A stretch of DNA of 64,000 nt from contig ML996698.1 in assembly GCA_010356995.1 (NCBI GenBank), positions 678,064-742,063 of the forward strand. The letters run 5' to 3'. The notes beneath the pieces were generated by a model. It was not told where the DNA came from, did no database searches, and worked only from the letters and a program-made list of their open reading frames with translations. The position numbers and the translations under genes are program-made. Positions 54,746-64,000 of the stretch are shown here, piece after piece. Every line of letters begins with the position of its first letter. The first letter of the stretch is position 1. The stretch comes from Trichodelitschia bisporula. Lineage: Eukaryota > Ascomycota > Dothideomycetes > Phaeotrichales > Phaeotrichaceae.

Positions 54746-55981
54746 TTGCACTGATCGGTTGTTGAATGGCATGGCCGCTGGGCTTTGCATGGAGTGGATT
54801 TGGAAGTGAGCGTTTTAAGGCAGATCGGCTGCAGGCTGGTCGGTCAGTCGACTTCTTTTGCATCTTCGGCTTTTTGGTCGGCGTGTACTTTTAGGGCATT
54901 ATCATTAAAATTGGGTGCTGAGCTGCATCTTCGGAGTTCATGATTGTGCCGAGTAGTATGTGGTGGTCGGGATGTTTGTGTGGCGGTGCGGGTGCTGGGG
55001 TGGCGCGAGGCTGAGGCGCTCGAGCCGCCATGGGGAGGGAGTGTTGCATGTCATGTTTCGGAAGAGAATTGGCGCCCAGTGCAACCGGATGGCTGAGGAC
55101 CGGAATTGGAGAGGATGAATGTGTTTGCTTATGGCATTGAGTGCCGTCTTCTTCGACATGTCGACCTGCACTGGGAGGTTACGGTCACTGACGACATGGG
55201 GAGGTGGGCTGAAAGACTCCTGAAACCCAAAAGCCGGAGGGATAATGACGTTGAACAAAGTGAGAAGAGTCCAGGAACAGAAGGTCCATTGTGAGGAATG
55301 GTTATCGACCGAGACGTGCTATGCTTGCGGAGAGTCCAAGGGGTTCGTGAGCCGCGTTCAGAGTTGCGGTCCCCTTGGTCCTTCGAAAGCGAACAAATGA
55401 GGTAGATCTCCACCACTCTTCCACCAACCACCCTCTGATGATGGAATAACCCATTTATGAGTCCTTTGAACCACAGGAACTACTCCTCAGACCTTAGATA
55501 TCATCACTGGGGCCAAAATATGTGTTATTTGGCCAACCACGTGATTCCGCCTATTTTAGTCACGTGAATGACACAGGGGCTCGGGGTGGTGAAAAGGGTG
55601 AAATGGGCCTGGCCCTTGCAATGAATGAGCAGCCTCAACTTTGGATTTCATATGGGAAGCCTTCCAAACTATCCTTTCCATGCCTATTTCGGGGCTCAGT
55701 GTGCTTGACCAGCACCGGACCGAGCAGTCCCACCGGAAAGGTGATCCAAGCAGACCAGGCTGAGCGGAGTTGCAGCGGACTAATAAAGCACGGTCAAATG
55801 GTCCCACAGATGATTCGTTAAGGCGCTACCCATCTAGATCTACGTCTAAGTACATACATGTTCCTTCAACTCGACCATTTGACGGCCTTAATATACAAAC
55901 GCTGACATAGTCACGGACACATCACACTGCACTGCTATTACACATTACTTCCTCCTCACAAGCAACCCAAAGGCCGTTCCA
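54746..55981. other. Convergent spacer with two CACGTG sites
   Basis: About 1.2 kb between the 3' ends of two convergent genes. CACGTG occurs at 55538-55543 and, as TCACGTGA, at 55560-55567. Open frames are short and unrecognised. Confidence 0.5.
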
Positions 55982-58900
55982 TCATTTCAAAGTGAGCCGG
56001 GCCGCCATTTCAAGGCAACGCAGTCTCTCCCGCTCCGTATCCTCATGGGTCACAAATAAATCCTGGGTGCTAAGAACCCCCTCTTCGCCTTGGTACAAAG
56101 CGTTACCCTGTTTGTCTCCGCTCTTCCCAGGTTCCTCAGGCAAGGACCAATCTGACGGAGTCATGTTCGGCCAGTTGATCGTACTCTGCACACGCGGATT
56201 GAACAACGAGGGCCTGTGCTCCGCAAGCATAGCATCGATTAGCCCAATAGACGTCTCCGGAGAGACTGGGCTGCTCGAGGATGACCGGTCCGGAGTCTCC
56301 TCGCCAGACGAAGCGCGAAGCGAAGCACGAGGTAAACCGACACATGATTCATAGCCATGGGCCGACCACTGCACGATGTCGCCGTTTCGCGGCGACCGGC
56401 TGACCAGCTGCGGAGAGCTTGCGGCACGACGTGCAATGCTTACCGGCCTGTCCGAGGAGTCTTCCTTCTGGCCATCGATGTTGGAAGGTAGCTTGGATAT
56501 ACTCATGCTCCGATGCATCCTCCGCATTTCCATGTTATTGCTATTGTCAAGCGCCTCATCGTCCGGATGCTCCTGGATGGGCGATGCAGCAAACATAGGC
56601 GGTAGGATCTCCAGCTCTGGATGCGCCAATTTTCCGCTCGCACTGACGCTCGAACGATGGCCTTTCCCATGGCTAAAAAACTCCACACTGGGTGAACGGA
56701 AGAGACGAGCATAATTCTTCAAAAAGCTTTTCCCCATGGACATGCTACGGCTGGCTGGCCCCATTTTCTTCTTCTTCTTGCGAGCCGTCCTGGAGCCTTC
56801 CGTGCTGGAAGAATCATTCGCTATGTTAGCAGGGTTGATATCGAAGGCAAAATCCCGAGCCTCAACCTTATCCTTGGCTCCAGCACTGCCAGTGCGTTTA
56901 GCGCGAGTGTGGCTCGGATAGCGGCTCCAGGATCCCATTTCCACTTCCTCTTCTGTGTCATCTGCTGCCATCTCGGCTGTCTCTGAACAAATGGTTTCCA
57001 GAGTCGCTGCCGTTGTAATGGTCCGAAATGACGAAGTCCGCCGTTCCGACAAGGCACGATCTGGCTTGAGGAACCCATCTGTGCTGGGAGTCCATTCTGA
57101 TGGCCCTGCGGCGGTCTCTCCCGGAGCAAGAGTAACAGACGACAGTCTATCCCTGAACTGAGACGGCTCACTTCCGGAAAATGAAGGGTTCAAGAATTCG
57201 GGCTTAAGGTACTGGGTACTGACAGTACGCCGAGGCTCATCGGTGGGTGGAAAGTCGTCATACGCAGGCCGCTTTCCAGCTCTAACGGACATAGCCCGGC
57301 TTGGTGCGGCAATTGAGGCGCTCCGCAGCCGAGCACTCGAAGTCGCAGCTTGGTCCTTGTTAGCAGGTAAGAAGAGAGCTGACTTTTCGTTCTGCTGCTT
57401 GATGACGGCCTTCGCCATGAGTCCAGTTGCATTCTGATGGTCTGACAAGGCTCTCGCGCGCTGCACTCTCCGTGGCTCATCGATGGAACCATCCAAGGTT
57501 GAGAGACTCTCTTTAGCCCTCTTTGCCTTGGCCGACTTGGACTGGAAACGACCGAACATCGAATCTGTCTTGCGTGACTTCCTGGAAGTAAGAGTTCCAA
57601 ACTCTTCCTTGAAACGACTGCTCTTGCTGCCATTGCTGACCTTGCTGAGGTTGCTCGTGCTTGCACCGGGGGCCTGTGCTTCGGTCTTGATGGCAGTGTT
57701 GCCGCCGTAGTTCGACTGCTCCTGGGTGGTGACGTTTTCATTATGGCCTGTCTCTGCAGGAGTGTCGGCGACAATGTCTGCGGGAGCGCTTACGGGGATA
57801 TTTGCAAGAGCATCTGCCGAACCGTCTGTCGGACCGATTGCCGGTGCGGGGAAAGCCTGCGATATGCATAGTTTGGATGAATCCGTGCTTGTGAGCGGCT
57901 CATGGTTTGAGTACACAGACGACGAGTCGTCCCGAACAACATTTCCCCACTCCTCTGGAACCTCACCACTGGCGAAACCAGAGCTCGACGTTCTCCCCTC
58001 ACGGCTCGACACTTGAGTGATCGGCCCCGCATCAGCCGTGCTCGAGCCAGGAATGGTCAGGCATGGGGCAGGAATGGCCAGGCTCGGACCCGCATTGGCC
58101 ATCACCAGCGACATACCGGGGAAGACTGGAGTCGCTGGGCGTGTGGGCCTGTAGCTTGAAAGCGAGTCAGAACGCAGGCGTCGAGAAATGTCCATGTTCC
58201 AGAGATGAATAGATTGCTGGGACGATGACGTAGGCCTCGCGTTATTTGAACTATCGCCAGTCTCGTCATGAGTTCCTACTCGAAGACTCATGCGCTTTGC
58301 CTCCATGGACAGGCTCGAACGGAAATGGTTCTCGGTAGTATACCCGGACACACCGGCAGTTTGCACCCTCTCTTTGGACTTCAGCTGGTCCTTCAGCAGG
58401 GCTGGCTTAGGTTGCGAAGGTCCTGGGATATCGCTAACAGGAGGCGACGTCGATCCCTTTTGCATACTCTCTAGCATACTCTCCAGCACCGAAGTCTTCC
58501 ACTGGTCGGTTCCGGAGTCACGGGCGATGAAACTCGGCAAGCGGAGATTCTGGACAGCCGGCATGCTTACGATAGAGGACTCCGAATGCGACCGGCGTAC
58601 GTGGCGCTTGAAAGTTCCATCACGGGTTGGGCTTATCGAAGTTGATGTCCGCTTATGTCTACCAACATCAGCCCCGATCCTCACCGTCCTGGAGCTCTTA
58701 CCTGTCAGTGGCCGTGGGCAATGTGGACGGCCATTGAACCTCCTGGATGCCTGGCCGAGTGCGAGCCTTGCGACCGCGGACAGGGGACGCTTCGATGGCA
58801 TCCGGATTCTCGTTAGGGTACACCATGATCGGTGCGTCAAGGTCGTAACCCCCCAACTCGGGACCATCGCTGCTGAGAAGATTCTTCCTAATCTCTCCTT

Positions 58901-59249
58901 TTGTGCGCTGGACGTTGTCGTGATGCTGTTCAGCTTCGAGATTTGGCTTGGGCTTGCTCTTGTTGCTGAGGAATCCATGACGAAAAACAGCGGTAAGGCG
59001 TAAGGACATGCTGGACTTCTTCTTGTCCATTACGGGAGCTTCATCTTTCACGCCACCTACACTCTCGAAGATCCGTTGAACATCGCGTAACTCATCCGTC
59101 CGGACACTAGTGAACCTCGAATCTCCCGCCGGATCCTTGGGCGGGCTTTTGGTCAACTTCTCCCGGACATGAGGAGGGTTCACCGGCCTAGGGTTGGGTA
59201 AGGCAGGCGAATCCGACCGCGGAGCACTTATGCAGCACGCCATGTTCAT
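55982..59249 (-). CDS. Large disordered protein of unknown function
   Basis: Exons (minus) 59249-58702 and 58658-55982 give 1074 residues; the 43-nt intron joins TATD-R-HKRTSTSIS. An acceptor 6 nt further downstream would break frame, so TGTTGGTAG is used. The start is MNMACCISAPRS; its two Cys residues could be lipidated. The protein is rich in Ser, Arg and Pro, with many short Ser-Arg-Ser-type phosphorylation-like sites and a Lys-rich patch (RKKKKKMGPASRSMSM) followed by GKSFLKNYARLFRSPSVEFF. The C-terminus contains an acidic amphipathic end (EDTERERLRCLEMAARLTLK). No enzymatic domain or coiled coil is apparent. It is probably a signalling or cytoskeletal scaffold, but that is speculation. 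Confidence 0.7.
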
Positions 59250-60715
59250 GGCGGCAGCTCGAAACGAAAGACGATGCTCAGAGCTGGAATTCAGATGAAC
59301 TTGAAATGGGACATGTAGGTTTGGGGATGATGAGAGGAGAACATTTTGGACAAACGACACTCGCACGCCCATCCTGTGTGGGTTCGGACGAGGAAGGAAC
59401 CCACGAAAGGGTCGGCACCGCCTTCAGAAGGAGCAACCTAACCACCGCCATTGAATGCTTGAGACCCATTCAATGGCGCTCTGTGAGACAGGCAACATCG
59501 GCAGCTTTTCAAGCTTCTCCGTGACGCTGAAAATGGCGACGATATCCCGGCGCCCCCTTTGCCAACTCGCTCAAACGGCCGGATGCGTACTGATACTGCA
59601 ATGATGTTCAACGGTACCCCCTCTGACACAGTTTATGAAGCTTTGATGTTGGCGAGGGTGGTTAGTTCAGTCCATATATCCGTAAGGGGAGAATTTCATC
59701 GCGTGAATCTCGAGAAAGATCCATACCGACGAAGAATGCGCCGTATGAGCCTGACAGTGGATATTCTGGCAATAACCTCTACAAATACATTCAGTCATCA
59801 TCATTGCTCTTGCTTCCTCGTTTCTCGCCGCCGCGACTATCATGTGCAATTATACCCAAGCGGAATATTGGTGACACCTAATCAGCCAGCCTCCCTTCAT
59901 GAAGAAGGAACGACTTAGGCATGCCCCACACGGTCTCCGCCATGGGGGTTTAAGTCAGGCAGATTAAGCCATATCTTATCATTCCATCCCGCCGGGCTCA
60001 AGGTGCGCACCTAGCAGCCGGGAGATCCAGTCAGCTAGGCAGCGAAGCTTGCATGTACATTTTCAGAGCGATTTGCGTCCTCTTCAAAAGAACAGCCTGC
60101 TTTGAATTCTGAAGGGCATACTTGAACAGAGGTTGATTCAAGCCTGGGCGGTTGTTGCGTGAGGCTTGGAGGGTTGGTGCTTGTTCGTCTCCGATCACAG
60201 GTTAGCCCACGTTGGTGGAGCGAGTGTTTGCCATAGTCTCGGGACGAAGTCCACACCAGCCTTCCTCAGCACGGACACATCCCAAGTCACACAGCAAGAA
60301 CTCAGTCGTCATCATCATCTCAGCAGAGGCCGAAGCCCCCTATCAATTTCCCTATCACTGTTACGCTACGCCCCAGTGTTGAAGACTTGGGTATCTAGAA
60401 CTTTTCCCTGTCGTAACGTTTTCCCACATAACTGCCCCCATCACTCCTAAGCCAGCTGTCAGACAGCTCATATCCACATAGAGCCCGGTTGAATCGGGCC
60501 GCATAACTTTTTGAGCAAAAAAACCGGAACACCCCCGTGTGCTACCATCGTCACGAGAAGAATATCATGACTCTGCGTGCTGAATTCACAAACGCCAATG
60601 TTGAGATGGCCTCATGAATATCTGACCCGGCCAATATGCAATGTTGAAACACACGTGTTGAAAGTTAAAAACCCTAGCGAAGAAAGACAGCGGCAGCGAT
60701 GTTAGGATGCTGCGC
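59250..60715. other. Spacer between disordered gene and MET6 3' end
   Basis: About 1.5 kb; the promoter of the minus-strand disordered gene lies at its left end. Short frames on both strands show no family signal. Confidence 0.5.
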
Positions 60716-63126
60716 TTAAGACGAGTGCTTGGCCCGGAAGAACTTGGCGGCGTTGACCATGTTGGTCAGCGCGGCCTTGGTCTCCTTCCACTGGCGGGTC
60801 TTGAGACCACAGTCGGGGTTGATCCACAGCTGCTCGGGCTTGAGGTACTGGAGCATCTCCTCGATGCGGTCCTTGATCTCCTGCTCGCTCGGAACACGCG
60901 GCGAGTGGATATCGTACACACCGGGGCCGATGTGACGGGGGTACTCCTTGTCAACGAAGACCTGGAGGAGCTTGGCGTCGCTCTTGCTGTTCTCAATGGA
61001 CAGAACGTCGGCATCGAGAGCGGCAATGGCGTGGAAGAAGTCCTGGAACTCGGAGTAGCAGAAATGGGAGTGGATCTGCGTGGAGTCCTTGACGCCGGCA
61101 GTCGACAGCTTGAAGGAGTCGACAGCCCACGAGAGGTAGTTCTCGCGCTCGCGGCCCGCGCGGAGAGGCAGACCCTCGCGCAGAGCAGGCTCATCGACTT
61201 GGATGACGTAGATGCCACCAGCCTCGAGGTCGACAACCTCGTCACGCAGGGCCAGAGCGAGCTGCTGAGCCTGGACCGACTGGTGGACATCGTCACGCGG
61301 GAACGACCAGCGCAAGCAGGTGATGGGACCCGTCAGCATACCCTTCATGGGCTTCTTCGACACGCTAGCGGCGAACTTGGACTCCTTGACGGACATAGGC
61401 GCAGGGCGCGAGATGTCGCCAACGATGATGGGCGGACGCACGCAGCGCGAGCCGTAGCTCTGCACCCAGGCGTGGGTCGTAAAAACATAGCCGTCGAGAC
61501 GCTCACCGAAGTACTGCACCATGTCGTTGCGCTCAGGCTCGCCGTGCACGTACACGTCAAGGTCGAGCTCATCCTGGATCTTGATGACTTCCTCAATCTC
61601 CTTCTCAATGAACTTCTCGTACTGCTCAGCGGTGATGTCACCCTTGGTGAACTTGTTGCGCTGCACGCGGATCTCGGACGTCTGAGGGAAGGAGCCAATG
61701 GTGGTGGTGGGGAAGAGGGGAAGCTTGAGGTGCTCCTTCTGCTGGGCATAACGCTCAGGGAAGGCCGACTTGCGGCTGTGCAGCTCAGGGGTGATCTCGG
61801 ACTGGCGCTTCTTGACGGCCTCGTTGTTGGTGCGCTTGGAGGAGGCACGAGCCTGAACCGACTTGGCGTTGGCCTCGAGAGCCTCGCGAACGGACGCGGG
61901 GCCCTCAGTGACAGCCTTGGCAATGATGGCGACCTCGGAGGTCTTTTGAACGGCGAAGGAGAACCAGTCACGGACCTCCGAATCGAGCTTCTTTTCGCTG
62001 TCCAGGGTGTGCGGGACATGGAGGAGGGAGCTGGAAGTGGCAACGATGACACGGTCCTTGCCGAGCTTCTGGATGGCGGTCTCAACGGTCTCAATGGCCT
62101 TCTGGAAGTTGGTCTTCCAGATGTTGCGGCCATTCACAACACCAGCAGAGAAGACCTGCTCAGAGCCAAGGGCACCGATGACGGTTTCAAGCTGCTCGGG
62201 GTTGCGGACGAGGTCGACATGGATGCCGTAGAGGCTCTGAGTATCGGCGAGGACATCAATGTTGTGGACGATATCACCGAAGTAGGTGGCGAGGAGGAGC
62301 TTGGGCAGCTTGTCGCCGCTCAGCTTGGCGTAGGCAGGCTTGAAGGCATCCTTGACCTCCTTACGCAGGTCGAAGACGAGGACCGGCTCGTCAATCTGCA
62401 CGGTCTCGGCACCAGCGGCCTTGAGCTTCTCGAGGAGCTCGACGTAGACCGGGAGCAACTTCTCCAGGAGAGAGATGGGGTCGACAGTTTGATTACGGTC
62501 GGCCTTGCCGAGGGCAAGGAAGGATACGGGACCAAGGATAACAGGGCGGGTGATGATGCCAGCCTCCTTGGCCTCGAGGAACTCGCGCACCGGCTTGGGG
62601 TCGGCAGCGAGCTTGAACTCCTGGTTGTCCTGGAGCGTAGGCTTGACGTAGTGGTAGTTGGAGTCAAACCACTTCACCATCTCCTAGAGTGGGGGTCAGC
62701 TCAAATGTCAGAGCGAGATGACTTGAACATTACGCACCAAGCTGGGGACGTCAACGCCGTCCTTCTGGTGGCCACGGCCCATGGCGAAGTACTCGTCAAG
62801 GGAGTCGAGGCCATGCTTGGAGTAGCGCTCGGGAATAGCCTACAGGGGGTTAGCTGCGAGGTAAGAAAAGTTTGCAAGGCGGGGTAGCTGCGCACGTTGA
62901 AGAGCTGGATGTGGTCGAGGACCTGGTCGTAGAAGGCGAAGTCGTTGCTGGGGATGATGTCGACACCGGCATCCTTCTGGATCTTCCAGTGAGCAAGACG
63001 CAGACGCTTGCCCTCAGCCACGAGGTCGTCGCGAGAGATCTTGCCGCCCCAGTAAGCCTCGGTGGCCTTCTTCAGGTCACGGTTCACGCCCATGCGGGGG
63101 AAACCCAAGACTGAAGATTGAACCAT
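60716..63126 (-). CDS. MET6: Cobalamin-independent methionine synthase
   Basis: Exons (minus) 63126-62896, 62839-62738 and 62683-60716 give 766 residues, the family length. It transfers a methyl group from 5-methyltetrahydropteroyltri-L-glutamate to homocysteine in the cytosol. Evidence: [40 protein letters not shown] across intron 1, [20 protein letters not shown] across intron 2, and the zinc ligands in [15 protein letters not shown] (His, Cys) and [16 protein letters not shown] (Cys). The core [50 protein letters not shown] and [13 protein letters not shown] is fully typical. Both introns use less common donors (GTGCGC and GTGCGT). The upstream strand is CT-rich for about 230 bp, as in highly expressed fungal genes. 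Confidence 0.96.
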
Positions 63127-64000
63127 TCTGGCGAGAGTTCTGAAGAAGATTTTGAGAGGGGTATGAGGGAAAGGATGGGAGAGTTGCGGGAGGAGGAGGA
63201 GGAGAGGATGAGAAGGGAAGATGGAGGGGAAGAGAGGCGAATAAATGTTGAGACGAGAGAAGAGGGGGAGGGGGAGGTGGGGGAATTTGCAGGACAGGGA
63301 TCAGATGGTGGGGCGGAATGGGGTTGGTCAGAGAGAAACAGGGGTGGATTTTGCTGTGCATCGGAACTGGACCTCCGATTTTCGCTCTCATCAGGAAGGC
63401 GTGATTGGCTTCTAGAGGTTACTGTACACCTCTCTGCCTTTTGCCCTTGCGCTAACCTGTGGCCCGGCATGAGGTGATTGATTGATGCAGGGTGTGCTTG
63501 TTTGTGCTTCGTTCTCATGGAAACTGTCCTGGCCAGATCTCCGTTAGCTCAAACAACCTACCGTACGAACATGGGCTAGATATGGCAGCTCCTTGGGAAT
63601 GGATTTTGGTCTCCGAAGTGTGCACAGTGCTGTCTGAGGAGTGTACTGTGTAGGGGCGTAGATATCGCATCCCCGGTGCTTCCTTGACGATCGTCTGACG
63701 GCTGGCGTAAGGTCATATCGTCATTCTGGAAATTGTGGTGGGACATCTACTAGAACTACCCGCTAGAAACGGGTATCTCGATGGAGTTGTTGCCCTTGCA
63801 GATCATGCTGTTTGCCACATCCCTCTTGTTCCCAAAACGGTGGAGGCCTATGCCTTGGCTTCTCATGCTGTCAGCCAGCAATCAATTCCGGCCATGAAGT
63901 TTACAGGTGTCACCATGCAGAAGACGAATGGGAAGCTGATGCTTGCTGCTATTGCCGTGTTGGAGCGATAGAAAGCCGCTGCTAGCATCCACAGGCCGCT
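63127..64000. promoter_or_regulatory. MET6 upstream region and window end
   Basis: On the minus strand the first ~230 bp before MET6 is a CT-rich leader; a CCAAT word (TGATTGG on +) lies near 63402. An unassigned + frame at 63735-63971 may be a fragment of something beyond the window, but is not supported. Confidence 0.5.

Noticed and set aside
60707-62887. 726-codon open frame on the + strand
   Set aside because: It is fully antisense to MET6, whose sequence, zinc ligands and splicing are certain; the frame arises from its G/C-rich third codon positions.
63735-63971. 78-codon frame at the right edge
   Set aside because: Begins with GTG, has no convincing family match and is too short; could be a fragment but cannot be supported.
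1-64000. Transposable elements, viral relics, CRISPR or rRNA
   Set aside because: No characteristic enzyme motif, long terminal or inverted repeat, or array was found by reading; small or strongly decayed copies cannot be excluded without a search.

Overview
The window reads as nuclear DNA of a filamentous ascomycete (Pezizomycotina). The reasons are short GT-AG introns (about 43-73 nt, a few up to 154), compact gene spacing, CT-rich 5' leaders, a split tRNA-Asn, and gene families with typical fungal form (Sak1/Ssp1-type kinase, Nem1, Aim19, Gut2, Yfh7, Pof1, Mlh3, cobalamin-independent Met6). I cannot name the genus. Exon joins were worked out by hand: each was accepted only if splice sites, reading phase and recognisable family sequence agreed. 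I saw no transposase, reverse transcriptase, integrase, viral remnant, CRISPR array or rRNA. Layout: 1-2.9 kb is gene-poor; a RUS/DUF647 gene with a 13-nt microexon follows (2908-4527). A 3.2 kb spacer with a microsatellite-bearing leader precedes an RGS-domain gene (7753-9000). From 9.7 to 23 kb lie eIF2B-beta (-), NEM1 (+), ALG14 (+), a secreted SGNH-like protein (+), an ER-membrane J-protein (-), an AIM19-like gene (+) and GPI10 (-). A 3.5 kb spacer leads to an intronless SNF1-activating-type kinase (26528-30766). Then come tRNA-Asn(GTT), mitochondrial glycerol-3-phosphate dehydrogenase GUT2 (-), a KHDC4/BLOM7-like KH protein (-) divergent from ILV6 (+), a prenyltransferase-alpha-repeat protein (-), MLH3 (-), a conserved disordered protein (+), a YFH7-like P-loop kinase (-) with an uninterrupted 77-G tract in its coding region, an Alba-like protein (+) and a POF1-like nucleotidylyltransferase (+). 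The last part holds a repeat-built protein of no recognised family (49892-52143) followed by a ~195-bp tandem repeat array, a secreted cupredoxin with a strong TATA box, a 1074-residue disordered protein (-), and MET6 (-). How genes relate: several neighbours share divergent spacers (eIF2B-beta/NEM1, J-protein/AIM19, KHDC4-like/ILV6, MLH3/disordered protein, YFH7/Alba, GPI10/kinase). NEM1, ALG14, the J-protein and GPI10 all act at the ER or nuclear envelope within 11 kb, but I see no evidence of an operon-like or metabolic cluster. ILV6 has a perfect Gcn4/CpcA site upstream. The most unusual items are the G77 tract, the repeat-built orphan gene with its adjacent tandem array, and two microexons (13 and 22 nt).
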